A stretch of 64,000 nucleotides of DNA, from NCBI RefSeq assembly GCF_000427825.1, contig NZ_KE386595.1:1-64000 (forward strand). The letters are read 5' to 3'. Under the pieces are notes generated by a model, which saw only the letters and a list, made by a program, of their open reading frames with translations, ran no database searches and had not been told where the DNA came from. Position 1 is the stretch's first letter; the number at the start of each line of letters is the position of its first letter. This DNA comes from Thermocrispum municipale DSM 44069. Its GTDB lineage: Bacteria > Actinomycetota > Actinomycetes > Mycobacteriales > Pseudonocardiaceae. A program made the position numbers and the translations under genes. This document shows positions 1 to 8,067 of this stretch, one piece after another.

Positions 1-249
1 CGCACCCGGCGTCGCTCACCCGGCCAGAACGGCGTGCGGGAACGGGCATTCGGATCGCTGAAGTACGAGCACCTCTACCGGATGGAGATCGACGACGGGC
101 AGACCCTCGCCGCCGAGGCCGAGCGCTACCGGCACGTGTTCAACCACATCCGCCCCCACGAGGCACTCGGCATGCAACGACCGATCGAGATCCACCAGCA
201 AGATCAACAAGCACAACTTTCATCCAAGAAAACTGAGCCAGATTCTTGA
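1..249 (+). CDS. IS transposase, C-terminal fragment (integrase-core type)
   Basis: The reading frame is open from the first base and stops at TGA 247-249, so only the last 82 residues of a transposase are present. The end of a DDE/rve integrase core is recognisable: NGVRERAFGSLKYEHLYR contains the usual position of the third catalytic acidic residue, followed by FNHIRPHEALG and a P-x-E-x-H tail typical of IS3/IS481-like transposases. The family cannot be fixed from the C-terminus alone. No terminal inverted repeat can be verified because the other IS end lies outside the window. The next reading frame begins immediately downstream without an obvious start of its own, suggesting that this element inserted into the 5' part of that gene. 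Confidence 0.8.
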   Translation, partial: RTRRRSPGQNGVRERAFGSLKYEHLYRMEIDDGQTLAAEAERYRHVFNHIRPHEALGMQRPIEIHQQDQQAQLSSKKTEPDS

Positions 250-303
250 CGCGGGACACCGGTCATCCAACCGGACACGTTCGGCACCGAGGCAGGGCCG
301 CCG

Positions 304-600
304 GTGGTGCTCATTCCGACGGAACGAGAGTGGCCGGGGGGCGACGAAGGCCCGGATGTCGAACTGCGCGAATTGGACGACGGTTCGCTGGCTCTGCTGG
401 CGTACACGTCGCTGAAAGCGCTGACGGAAGGCGCCGGACCCCGGCAGCCGTACATCGAAGTTCTACCGAGCGCGATCGAAGAAATACGTTACGCACTCGG
501 CGCCGATGTGGTTCTCTGGGATGTGGCGCTGGATGGAGCGGTCCAGCACCACGTGCTCATCGACGAGGGGGACGGACATGGGCAGCGGGATCGAGGCTGA
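304..600 (+). CDS. SAV_915-like small protein, probably 5'-truncated by the IS
   Basis: 98 codons from GTG 304. The protein (VVLIPTEREW near the N-terminus, then LALLAYTSLKAL and QPYIEVLP) resembles the short SseB/SAV_915-type proteins found beside T7SS genes in actinobacteria; their function is unknown. The same frame stays open back to the transposase stop at 249 and encodes protein-like sequence there (PVIQPDTFGTEAG), so the native start was probably upstream and was removed by the insertion. GTG 304 has only a weak purine stretch at 288-292. The end overlaps the next gene by 23 bases. Family assignment is by similarity of pattern only. Confidence 0.5.
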   Translation: MVLIPTEREWPGGDEGPDVELRELDDGSLALLAYTSLKALTEGAGPRQPYIEVLPSAIEEIRYALGADVVLWDVALDGAVQHHVLIDEGDGHGQRDRG

Positions 601-856
601 GTACCCGACGCTGAACCAAACGGCGAAAGCCCTGGTGGAAGCATCCGAGCGGTTCGGCCCGAAGGAAGAGCCGCCAGCGGTGGACGCGGGTGCGTTGACC
701 GCGGCGTTCGCGGGCGCCGGGGCTCTGGCGCTGGAACAAGCAGCGAAACTCGCCAGAGCGGTCAACGGCGCCGGGAACGCAGTTCGCAACGCGCGGCACG
801 TGTACGAGCAGACCGACAACGCTGCTCGCGACGGCCTGCCGAACCTTGGAAACTGA
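578..856 (+). CDS. Small helical WXG100/EspC-like protein
   Basis: 92 aa starting at ATG 578 behind a strong GAGGGGGAC ribosome site. The sequence is almost entirely helix-forming and alanine-rich (LTAAFAGAGALALEQAAKL) with no signal peptide or membrane segment. Its size and composition match the small ESX/EspC-type proteins that accompany larger T7SS substrates, but no canonical WxG turn is visible. It overlaps the preceding gene and lies 8 bases before the 412-aa protein, so the three are probably co-transcribed. Likely role (inference): export partner or chaperone-like partner of the downstream protein. Confidence 0.55.
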   Translation: MGSGIEAEYPTLNQTAKALVEASERFGPKEEPPAVDAGALTAAFAGAGALALEQAAKLARAVNGAGNAVRNARHVYEQTDNAARDGLPNLGN

Positions 857-864
857 GGTCAGGC

Positions 865-2103
865 ATGGCCATCGACATCACGCTGGACGCCAAGCCCGAG
901 GCACTGCACGCCTTCGGCGGCTGGGCCATGGACGTCAACAGACGCATCAAGAACGCGGGCGACGACGTGCACAGCGCCGGCCGGAAGTCCGTGCATGGCT
1001 GGCCGGACGCTCCCGGCGACAGTTTCCGCCGCACCATCAAGTCGCTGACCAACGACGCCGAGACCGTGGGCGATTCCTTCATGTATCTCGGGGAAGCCGC
1101 CATCGTGTACGGCGACGAGATGCGGGCGGTGCGCGCGAAGTTGGACGCGGCCTACGACCACGCCGTCGCCGCCGGCCTGCCCGCCACCCGCTTGGTGGAG
1201 ATCAAAGATCCCGGTCCGATGCCGAAGAAGCCGCCGCCGCAACGAGACTACGGCGGCGAGAACGGCACACTGGGCAGGACCAGATCACACATCGCAGCCT
1301 GGGACGCGTGGACCGGCTGGCACAAGAGGGCGAAGGCGTACGCGGAGTGCATCGCCATGGTCGCCGCCGCCCGCGTGCAGGAGGAACGCGCCGGCGCTGC
1401 CGCTCTGAAAGCGCTACGCAAGATCGTCGACGACGCCCCCATCACCGTCGCCGACACGCTGATCGGTTTGGCCGCGGCCTCGATCACCGGCCAGCGCACC
1501 CTGATCGCCAGCAAAATCTCGCTGCAACAAGCCGCGGCGCGGCAGATGGCCGACTACAAGCGGCTCAGCGGGCACGCGGGCAAGGGCCGACTTGCCGCCA
1601 AGACCTGGCTCGCCGGCGCCCTCAACAAGAGCAGGGCCGCCATCGCCGCGCGCAAAGCTGCCGACGCCAAACTCGGGAACTGGCTCACAAAACTGCCGGA
1701 AAGCGTACAGCGCTTTCTCACATCGGAACTAGGAACCGACAAGATCGTCACAAAGATTGCCCCGAGGATTTCAAACGCGCCGATGTGGGTGAAGAAGCTT
1801 CCTGTGATCGGCAGCGGGCTTACTGCCGTTTCGGTAGGTGGCGAGATCGCTGGTGGTCGTCATCCCGCGAAGGCAGTGGCCTCCGGGGGCGGCGGCCTGG
1901 TCGCGGGAGCTGCCGCCGGGGGCGCTGTGGGCGGAATTCCGGGTGTCGTCGTGGGAGCCATTGTGGGCACAGGAACCAGCGCTGGTATCGATTTCCTGAC
2001 GGACACACTCTGGCCGGAAGAACCGCCCATGATCCTCGCACCAGGCCTGCCCGACAACGATCCACGCGTTACTCGCGACGAAATACTCGACGATCCAGCG
2101 TGA
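865..2103 (+). CDS. Putative T7SS substrate, helical N-domain and glycine-zipper tail
   Basis: 412 aa from ATG 865 (GAGG 9 bases upstream). Residues about 1-110 form a long helical region with a KSVHGWPDAPGD turn, comparable to the WXG/LXG helical hairpins of T7SS cargo. The middle (about 110-300) is Ala/Lys/Arg-rich helix. Residues about 330-375 are a glycine-zipper stretch (GGGGLVAGAAAGGAVGG, then GVVVGAIVGTGTSAG) of the kind that inserts into or spans membranes. No known enzymatic domain was recognised. The gene is followed 4 bases later by a two-helix membrane protein, an arrangement like toxin plus immunity protein. The effector reading is inference; a structural T7SS-associated protein is the alternative. 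Confidence 0.6.
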   Translation: MAIDITLDAKPEALHAFGGWAMDVNRRIKNAGDDVHSAGRKSVHGWPDAPGDSFRRTIKSLTNDAETVGDSFMYLGEAAIVYGDEMRAVRAKLDAAYDHAVAAGLPATRLVEIKDPGPMPKKPPPQRDYGGENGTLGRTRSHIAAWDAWTGWHKRAKAYAECIAMVAAARVQEERAGAAALKALRKIVDDAPITVADTLIGLAAASITGQRTLIASKISLQQAAARQMADYKRLSGHAGKGRLAAKTWLAGALNKSRAAIAARKAADAKLGNWLTKLPESVQRFLTSELGTDKIVTKIAPRISNAPMWVKKLPVIGSGLTAVSVGGEIAGGRHPAKAVASGGGGLVAGAAAGGAVGGIPGVVVGAIVGTGTSAGIDFLTDTLWPEEPPMILAPGLPDNDPRVTRDEILDDPA

Positions 2104-2107
2104 CACC

Positions 2108-2749
2108 ATGATTCCCGTGGAACTGCCCCCCAAACCTGATCCGAACTCCGGCGAGCCGCGCCCGCCAGCAGCACCCCTCGCACCAGGTAAGCGCGGCCCT
2201 CGGCCACGCTGGCGACGAAAAATGGTTCCTCATCCTCCAGCGAACGAAAGCCCGCCATTGGAGTGGTGGTACTACAACGCGCGTGGATTGTTGTGGGGAG
2301 CTGCAGCTGTATTGGCACTCGCGATCGGAGTGCTGACCCTCCGGGACTGGAGCAAGGGCCGCGACGTACTGACTTGGGCCAACAGTTGGCTGGTTTGGTT
2401 GTTGATCGGCGGGCTGGCCCTGCTCATGACGTTGAGCGCCCGGGGTGAAAAGTTCTCAGCCGGTGCCGACTGGTTCATGCATGGAGAAGACTTCATCAAG
2501 ACCTATGAGCTCGTCTCCATCGTCGGCGAGCGCCGCTGGAACGGAACACACCTGGAACTGACTGATCAACACGGCCACCACAAGGAGATCGATCTCCGAG
2601 GACTTCAGCTGAACCCGGCACTGTGGGATCTGGTCTACAACGGCATCCTGCACTCGGTGGCCAACGGCGCCCGGGTCAACGACATCGCGATCGAGGAATT
2701 GCAGCTTCACGAGATCGTGGAGATGCGCGACCGGCCACCAGGGCCCTGA
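2108..2749 (+). CDS. Two-TM membrane protein, possible partner/immunity protein of the upstream protein
   Basis: 213 aa, starting 4 bases after the preceding gene. A proline- and basic-rich cytoplasmic N-terminus (about 50 residues) is followed by two close hydrophobic helices (LLWGAAAVLALAIGVLTL; WLVWLLIGGLALLMTL) and a soluble C-terminal domain (about 120 residues, FIKTYELVSIVGERRW..., LTDQHGHHKEIDLRGLQ). No family was recognised. Tight linkage to a glycine-zipper protein suggests a membrane partner or immunity function, but nothing in the sequence proves this. A perfect hairpin follows the stop codon. Confidence 0.6.
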   Translation: MIPVELPPKPDPNSGEPRPPAAPLAPGKRGPRPRWRRKMVPHPPANESPPLEWWYYNARGLLWGAAAVLALAIGVLTLRDWSKGRDVLTWANSWLVWLLIGGLALLMTLSARGEKFSAGADWFMHGEDFIKTYELVSIVGERRWNGTHLELTDQHGHHKEIDLRGLQLNPALWDLVYNGILHSVANGARVNDIAIEELQLHEIVEMRDRPPGP

Positions 2750-2759
2750 GACACGTGAC

Positions 2760-2788
2760 GGCGCGGGCGTCCCCCAGCCGCCCGCGCC
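2760..2788. terminator. Convergent-gene hairpin
   Basis: Perfect 10-bp stem GGCGCGGGCG / CGCCCGCGCC around a 9-base loop, between the end of the membrane protein gene (+) and the end of the thioesterase gene (-). No T-run; probably acts in both directions. Confidence 0.6.
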
Positions 2789-2875
2789 GCTCCGATTGCC
2801 GGGCCGACGCAGCTGATGAGCACTGCGCGTTGCACCCGACGCCGCGCAGGCTGACCCGGCACTGGCCTGGCGGCG

Positions 2876-3331
2876 TCAGCCGAACCGCCGCAGCTGATAG
2901 ATCCCGTGCGTCCGCGCGACGACCGTGCCTTCCTCGTCGGTCAGCTCGGCATCCAGCTCGAAGTCGGCCTTGCCGTTGGCTTCGGCCTCCTTGGCGACGG
3001 CCGCGACCGTCTCCTCGTCGAGCTTCGCTTCCGACCGCACGTTCGTCTTGGCCGGCCGCAGGAAGCTGATCTGGACGTCCTTGACCAGCGGGAAGAATTG
3101 CGTGTTGTCGAACGACGCCACCCCGATCGCCCCTCCCAGCACCTCCGCCACGGTGAACAGCACCCCGGCGTACATCACGCCGAAGTGGTTGCCGTTGCCC
3201 TCCATCGGGACTTCCGCGGCGGCGTACCCCGGCCGCACGTCCACCACCCGCACGCCCATGTTGTGCGCCACCGGGATGGTGTGCTCCAACGCGGTGTTGA
3301 CCAGGGTGACGTAATCCGGTTCTTCGCTCAT
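2876..3331 (-). CDS. Hotdog-fold thioesterase (DUF4442/YiiD-C-like)
   Basis: 151 aa. The hotdog signature is visible: GMRVVDVRPGYA is replaced here by MGVRVVDVRPGYAAAEVPM, then NHFGVMYAGVLFTVAEVLGG (the central helix) and a final strand FLRPAKTNV. Such proteins hydrolyse acyl-CoA or act as accessory thioesterases in beta-oxidation. It overlaps the upstream acyl-CoA dehydrogenase gene by 4 bases (ATGA), so it is the last gene of the six-gene operon that starts at 7979. The substrate cannot be deduced. Confidence 0.75.
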   Translation of the reverse strand: MSEEPDYVTLVNTALEHTIPVAHNMGVRVVDVRPGYAAAEVPMEGNGNHFGVMYAGVLFTVAEVLGGAIGVASFDNTQFFPLVKDVQISFLRPAKTNVRSEAKLDEETVAAVAKEAEANGKADFELDAELTDEEGTVVARTHGIYQLRRFG

Positions 3332-4578
3332 CCGTTCAGCAAACCTCTCGCTACCTGGGTGATCTGCACTTCGTTGGAGCCCGCGTAGATCATCAGCGAC
3401 TTCGCGTCCCTGGCCAGCTGCTCCACCCGGTACTCGGCCATGTAACCGTTACCGCCGAACAATTGCACCGCGTCCATCGCCACCTCGGTGGCGGTCTCCG
3501 ACGAGTACCACTTGATCGCCGACGCCTCGGCAAGGGTGGGCGGCTTGCCGTTGCGCGCGGCCTCGATCCCCTGGAACACCATGTTCTGCACGTTGATGCG
3601 GGCGACTTCCATCTTCGCCAGCTTCAACTGGATCAGCTGATGCTCGGCGATCGGTTTGCCCCACAGCACGCGGTTCTTCGCGTAGTCGATGCACAGTCGC
3701 TGACATTCCTCGATCACACCGAGCGCCATCGCGGCCACCCCGAGCCGCTCGGTCACGAAGCCCGCCTTCGCGCTGTCCCGCCCGTCGCCGCTGCGGTGCT
3801 CCTCGGTCTCGCCGAGCAGGTTGTCCCTGGTCAGCCGCACGTCGTCGAAGAACAACTCGCCGGTCGGCGACGAGTGCAGGCCCATCTTGCGCAGCGGCTT
3901 GCCCTGCGTGAACCCGTCCATGCCTTTCTCCAGCACGAACGGCAACACCTTGCGATCCCGGATCGGCGTCCCGTCGCCCTCGTCGAGCTTGGCGTAGACG
4001 ACCGTGACGTCGGCGTACGGGCCGTTGGTGATGAACGTCTTCTGCCCGTTCAGCACGTAGCCGTCGCCATCCCTGCGGACCGTGGTCTTCATGCCTCCGA
4101 AGGCGTCCGATCCCGAATCCGGCTCGGTCAACGCCCACGCCCCGACCTTCTCCATGGTCATCAGCGACGGCAACCAACGCTCCTTCTGCGCGAGCGTGCC
4201 GCGCGAGGCGATGGTGGCCGCGGCGAGCCCGAGCGAGACACCCATCGCGGCGAACATCCCCATGCTCACCTTGCACAGCTCGCTGCACAGGATCGCGCCG
4301 AGCGACTCCTGCCCGAACCCGAGCAGTCCCCCGCCGCCCGACTTCTCCTTGGGCTCGTCCGACGACTCGCCGTGCTCCCGTGCACGCTGCTTCGCCAGCA
4401 TCTTCGCCACCGCTTCGGACGCCATCTTGTCGATGCCGAACGTGGTGAACATGGTGCGCAGCAGCTCGTAGGGCGGCATGTCGCCGTGCTCGAGCTCGTC
4501 GACGTGCGGACGGATCTTGGCGTCCACGAACTCGCGGATCGCCTGCCGCATCATCTCGTCGGTGTCGGACCACTGCAT
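3328..4578 (-). CDS. Acyl-CoA dehydrogenase
   Basis: 416 aa FAD-dependent acyl-CoA dehydrogenase. Conserved stretches in order: GAWALTEPDSGSDAFGG (flavin/substrate loop), GYVLNGQKTFITNGPYAD, GLHSSPTGELFFDDVR, the FAD-binding ALGVIEECQRLCIDYAKNR and the C-terminal QLFGGNGYMAEYRVEQLARD followed by IYAGSNEVQITQVARG. The segment around residues 70-85 (SSDEPKEKSGGGGLLGFG) is a low-complexity Gly/Lys insertion in the N-terminal helical domain. It sits 12 bases after the SDR gene and overlaps the thioesterase gene by 4 bases. It performs the first oxidation step of the operon's acyl-CoA cycle; chain type is unknown. Confidence 0.9.
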   Translation of the reverse strand: MQWSDTDEMMRQAIREFVDAKIRPHVDELEHGDMPPYELLRTMFTTFGIDKMASEAVAKMLAKQRAREHGESSDEPKEKSGGGGLLGFGQESLGAILCSELCKVSMGMFAAMGVSLGLAAATIASRGTLAQKERWLPSLMTMEKVGAWALTEPDSGSDAFGGMKTTVRRDGDGYVLNGQKTFITNGPYADVTVVYAKLDEGDGTPIRDRKVLPFVLEKGMDGFTQGKPLRKMGLHSSPTGELFFDDVRLTRDNLLGETEEHRSGDGRDSAKAGFVTERLGVAAMALGVIEECQRLCIDYAKNRVLWGKPIAEHQLIQLKLAKMEVARINVQNMVFQGIEAARNGKPPTLAEASAIKWYSSETATEVAMDAVQLFGGNGYMAEYRVEQLARDAKSLMIYAGSNEVQITQVARGLLNG

Positions 4579-4590
4579 GCGTTTACCGTC

Positions 4591-5460
4591 CTATCCCAGC
4601 TCGCGCTCGAGGAGTTCGACCGACCACGGGCCGTCCGTCTCCACGGTCCGCGCCACGCTCCAGCCGTTCAGCTCCTGGACAGCGCCGCCCTGGACCGCGA
4701 ACACCTTGCCGGTCAATGGACACTTTTCACTGGCCAGATACGCCACCAGCGGGCTGACGTGCTCGGGCGCGAACGGGTCGAATTCGCCCTCCGGCACCTC
4801 GGCGGCGAACATCGCAGCCATGCCGGGCGTCGCCAACGTCAGCCGCGTCCTGGCGATCGGGGCGATCGCGTTGACCCGCACGCCGTAGCGGTCCAGCTCC
4901 TGCGCAGCGACCAAAGTCAGCGCGGCGATCCCGGCCTTCGCCGCACCGTAGTTGGCTTGGCCCGGGTTGGGCAGCGTGGTGCCCGAAGCGGACGCGGTAT
5001 TGATCACCGAAGCGGCCACCTCCTGCCCAGCCTTGGTCTGAGCCTTCCAGTACGCCGCGGCGTGCCGCAACACCGCGGCGTGCCCCTTCAGGTGGACAGC
5101 GATGACCGCGTCCCACTGCTCCTCGTCCAGCCCGGCGATGAATCCGTCGCGCAGGATGCCGGCGTTGTTGACCACGATGTCGAGCCCGCCGAACTCGGAC
5201 ACGGCCTGGTCGATCAGCGCGGCCGCCTCGTCCCACTTGGCGACGTTGCCGGTGTTCGCCACCGCCTTGCCACCCGCCGCGGTGATCTCGTCGACCACCT
5301 CCTGTGCGGGCCCGGCGTCGGCACCAGTACCGTCGTTCGCCCCACCCAAGTCGTTGACCACCACCGCGGCACCTTCTCGGGCGAACAAGCGCGCGTGCTC
5401 ACGACCGATGCCGCGCCCCGCTCCGGTGATGACCGCTACCCGGCCCTCGAGTGCTCCCAT
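4591..5460 (-). CDS. SDR-family 3-hydroxyacyl-CoA dehydrogenase (MFE-2/HSD17B4-like)
   Basis: 289 aa classical short-chain dehydrogenase. N-terminal NAD(P) motif VITGAGRGIGREHARLFA and the NDLGG element typical of multifunctional-enzyme-2/17-beta-HSD type 4 domains; VVNNAGILRDG; catalytic Ser in INTASASG and YGAAK (Tyr-x-x-x-Lys). The C-terminal tail is longer than in FabG and ends in VELLERELG. It is 3 bases downstream of the MaoC gene, so it most likely oxidises the 3-hydroxyacyl-CoA made by that hydratase. Confidence 0.85.
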   Translation of the reverse strand: MGALEGRVAVITGAGRGIGREHARLFAREGAAVVVNDLGGANDGTGADAGPAQEVVDEITAAGGKAVANTGNVAKWDEAAALIDQAVSEFGGLDIVVNNAGILRDGFIAGLDEEQWDAVIAVHLKGHAAVLRHAAAYWKAQTKAGQEVAASVINTASASGTTLPNPGQANYGAAKAGIAALTLVAAQELDRYGVRVNAIAPIARTRLTLATPGMAAMFAAEVPEGEFDPFAPEHVSPLVAYLASEKCPLTGKVFAVQGGAVQELNGWSVARTVETDGPWSVELLERELG

Positions 5461-5463
5461 GCC

Positions 5464-6339
5464 TCACGCTCCCTCGCTGACCTCGGCCAGCCCGTCGGTG
5501 ATGACCAGCTCGTCCCCCACCGCTGTCTCGTACGCGTACGTCGCGACACCGTCGGCAGACCCCGCTCGATAGATGTGCGTGGACAACTCCTGCCCGGGCA
5601 GCACCGGTTTGGCGAAGCGCACTGCCAGCCGCTTGAGCCGGGTGACGTCCGACCCCGCCACCTCGGTCAGCACGGCCCACGAGGTGAACGCCATGGTGCA
5701 CATGCCGTGGGCGATGATCCCGGGCAGTCCCATCGACTTGGCGAACTCCTCGTCCAGGTGGATCGGCATCGGATCGCCGGACGCCTCGCTGTACCGGTAC
5801 GTCTGGTCCTCGTCGACCCGCTGCCGGACCTTGGCGACCGGACCCGGCGCACGCAGTGCGTCGTCGAACTTGTGCCCCGGCGCCAGTTCGCCGCGCTTGT
5901 CGCCCGGCGATCCGTCCACGAAGTCCCGCACGAAGAACGTCACGAACTGTTCGTTGACCAGCTCGCCGTCCTGGGTGCGCGTTTCCACCGCGACACAGGC
6001 CCGGGTGCCCTTGTCCAACGCCTGCCAGCCGGTCATCTCGGCCTGCGCCAGCAGCACGTCGCCGGGCCGGATCGGGCGGTGAAACCGGAAGTCCTGCTCA
6101 CCGTGCACGATCTTGCCGATCAGCTGCGGCGGAACGACCTCCAGCACAGGCTCCATGAGCGAGTGGAACACCGGGACGATCGCGAAGACCGGGCCGGCGA
6201 TCGCACCGTCCCGATGGGCCGGGATCGGGTCGTTGGTCGCCGCCGCGTACTGCTGCAACCGCTCGCGGGTGACCTCGAACCGGACCGGCTCGGTCCGCTT
6301 GCCCAGGCCGTCCGGGTTGAAGCGCAGCTCGTCGGTCAT
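5464..6339 (-). CDS. MaoC-like enoyl-CoA hydratase, double hotdog
   Basis: 291 aa from ATG 6339, which overlaps the end of the SRPBCC gene by 4 bases. The N-terminal half (about 1-140) is a degenerate FAS1-dehydratase-like hotdog with PVRFEVTRERLQQYAAAT and FRFHRPIRPGDVL. The C-terminal half carries the active hydratase 2 motif YSEASGDPMPIHLDEEFAK with LPGIIAHGM, including the Asp and His pair. The size and two-domain form match HtdY/MFE-2-type (R)-specific hydratases. With the downstream SDR it provides the hydration and oxidation steps. Confidence 0.88.
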   Translation of the reverse strand: MTDELRFNPDGLGKRTEPVRFEVTRERLQQYAAATNDPIPAHRDGAIAGPVFAIVPVFHSLMEPVLEVVPPQLIGKIVHGEQDFRFHRPIRPGDVLLAQAEMTGWQALDKGTRACVAVETRTQDGELVNEQFVTFFVRDFVDGSPGDKRGELAPGHKFDDALRAPGPVAKVRQRVDEDQTYRYSEASGDPMPIHLDEEFAKSMGLPGIIAHGMCTMAFTSWAVLTEVAGSDVTRLKRLAVRFAKPVLPGQELSTHIYRAGSADGVATYAYETAVGDELVITDGLAEVSEGA

Positions 6340-6773
6340 GCCGCGGCCAGCAGCGAGGAGAACTGCTCGATCGACTTGTCCAGTTCGGCCTGGCCCTGCT
6401 TCTCGATCGCCTTGCCGAGCGCGCCGACGATCATCTGCCCCTCGAACTCGGTGGTCAGGTCCAGCTTCGAGCCCTCCCCCGCCCGCTCCACCGCGATGGT
6501 GATGGAGATCCGCACACCGGCCATGCCGGTCCCGGAGATCTTCAGCGTCTTCGGCGGCTGGAACTCGTCGACCGTCCACGTGATCGTGTTCGGCATGCCC
6601 ATCATCGAGATGACCTCGGTGAACCGGGCGCCGGTGGACAACTGCTGCGGCAGGTCGTCCTTGAACTTCACGTGCAGCGTCAGCCACTTCTCGAAATGGT
6701 TCGGGTCGCCGGCCAGCTCGAACACCCGCTCGGGGGTGGCAGGCAGTTCGACGGAGGTGTTGATCTGTCCCAT
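6336..6773 (-). CDS. SRPBCC (polyketide cyclase/START-like) protein
   Basis: 145 aa, start supported by AAGGAGC six bases before ATG 6773. The pattern TSVELPATPERVFELAGDP at the N-terminus and a terminal amphipathic helix (AIEKQGQAELDKSIEQFSSL) are those of the SRPBCC/CoxG-like hydrophobic ligand-binding fold. It is embedded between the thiolase and MaoC genes, so it may shuttle a hydrophobic acyl or sterol-like ligand; no catalytic residues were recognised. Confidence 0.8.
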   Translation of the reverse strand: MGQINTSVELPATPERVFELAGDPNHFEKWLTLHVKFKDDLPQQLSTGARFTEVISMMGMPNTITWTVDEFQPPKTLKISGTGMAGVRISITIAVERAGEGSKLDLTTEFEGQMIVGALGKAIEKQGQAELDKSIEQFSSLLAAA

Positions 6774-6788
6774 GGCTGCTCCTTGTGC

Positions 6789-7979
6789 TCAGCGCTCGGC
6801 GCGCTGGTAGGCGGTGACCACGGCGGCTCCGCCGAGGCCGATGTTGTGCTGCAACGCCGCGTCGACCGAGGCCACCTGGCGGTTGCCCGCGGTGCCGCGC
6901 AGCTGCCAGGTGAGCTCGGCGCACTGGGCGAGCCCGGTGGCGCCGAGCGGGTGGCCCTTGGAGATCAAACCGCCGGAGGGGTTGACCACCCACCGGCCGC
7001 CGTAGGTGGTCTCGTCGTTGTCGATCAACTTCCCGGCCTCACCGGGCCGGCACAGCCCGAGCGCCTCGTACGACAGCAGCTCGTTCGCCGAGAAGCAGTC
7101 GTGCAGCTCGATGACCTGGAAGTCCTCCGGCCCCAGCCCGCTCTGCTCGTACACCGCGCGGGCGGCCTGCACGGTCATGTCGTAGCCGATGATGTTCTTC
7201 GCGGTGCCGTCGAACGTGGAGGAGAAGTCGGTGGTCATGGCCTGCCCGACGATCTCCACGGCCTGCCCGGCCAGTTCCCGCTCGGCGACGAACCGCTCAC
7301 TGGCCAGCACCGCGGCGGCCGACCCGTCCGACGTCGGCGAGCACTGCAGCTTGGTCAGCGGGTCGTAGATCATCCGGGACGCCTTGATGTCGTCGAGCGA
7401 GTACTCGTCCCGGAACTGCGAGTACGGGTTGTCGACCGAGTGCTTGTGGTTCTTGTGGCCGATCTTGGCGAAGTGGTCGGCGGTGGTGCCGTAGGTCTTC
7501 ATGTGCTCGCGTCCGGCCGCACCGAACAGCCACGGCGCGGGAGGGAACAGCACTTCGGAGATCTCCGCCATCGCCTGTATGTGGCGGGACATCGGCTGCT
7601 CCCGGTCGTCGAACGTGCTGCCGAGCGAGCCGGGCTGCATCTTCTCGAACCCCAGCGCCAGCACACAGTCGGCGCGCCCGCCTCGGATGGCTTCCGCCGC
7701 CAGGTACAGCGCGCTCGAACCGGTGGAGCAGTTGTTGTTGACGTTGACGATCGGGATGCCGGTCATCCCCAGCTCGTAGAGCGCGCGCTGCCCGGACGTC
7801 GACTCGCCGTACACGTAGCCGACGTACCCCTGCTGCACGTCCCGGTACGAGATCCCCGCGTCCTGAAGCGCTCGGGTTCCGGACTCCTTCGCCATCTGCG
7901 GGTAGTCCCAGTCCTCGCGACTGCCCGGCTTGACGAACGGCGTCATCCCGACACCGATCACGTAGGCCCTGTCCGACAC
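6789..7979 (-). CDS. SCP-x-type thiolase / lipid-transfer protein (Ltp)
   Basis: 396 aa from GTG 7979, chosen because GGGAGGG lies 5 bases upstream; an ATG at 8006 would run into the promoter. The thiolase fold is clear: [17 protein letters not shown] with the nucleophilic Cys, [17 protein letters not shown], and [17 protein letters not shown] with the active-site His. It belongs to the nonspecific lipid-transfer (SCP2 thiolase) group, comparable to mycobacterial Ltp1. It is the first gene of the beta-oxidation operon and would catalyse the final thiolytic or retro-aldol cleavage. Its promoter carries two operator copies (7995-8045). Confidence 0.88.
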   Translation of the reverse strand: MSDRAYVIGVGMTPFVKPGSREDWDYPQMAKESGTRALQDAGISYRDVQQGYVGYVYGESTSGQRALYELGMTGIPIVNVNNNCSTGSSALYLAAEAIRGGRADCVLALGFEKMQPGSLGSTFDDREQPMSRHIQAMAEISEVLFPPAPWLFGAAGREHMKTYGTTADHFAKIGHKNHKHSVDNPYSQFRDEYSLDDIKASRMIYDPLTKLQCSPTSDGSAAAVLASERFVAERELAGQAVEIVGQAMTTDFSSTFDGTAKNIIGYDMTVQAARAVYEQSGLGPEDFQVIELHDCFSANELLSYEALGLCRPGEAGKLIDNDETTYGGRWVVNPSGGLISKGHPLGATGLAQCAELTWQLRGTAGNRQVASVDAALQHNIGLGGAAVVTAYQRAER

Positions 7980-7994
7980 GGCGACCCTCCCGCC

Positions 7995-8045
7995 AACTGA
8001 GGACATGTGTCGTCAATTTAAGAACTGAGGACACCTGTCGTCAAT
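7995..8045 (-). promoter_or_regulatory. Promoter of the thiolase operon with twin TetR-type operators
   Basis: Two 23-bp near-identical direct copies (7995-8017 and 8023-8045), 28 bp apart, each with the imperfect palindrome TGAGGACAyrTGTCGTCA. On the minus strand a promoter fits exactly: -35 TTGACG (8044-8039), 17-bp spacer, -10 TTAAAT (8021-8016). One operator fills the spacer and the other covers the start region. The TetR gene directly upstream is the obvious candidate ligand-responsive repressor. Confidence 0.7.
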
Positions 8046-8067
8046 AGGCGGAGGCTTCGACCGTGAT

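Noticed and set aside
3463-6810. Very long open frame (1115 codons) on the plus strand
   Set aside because: It runs opposite the beta-oxidation operon, is Arg/His/Leu-rich without any domain, and exists only because high GC third positions suppress stops.
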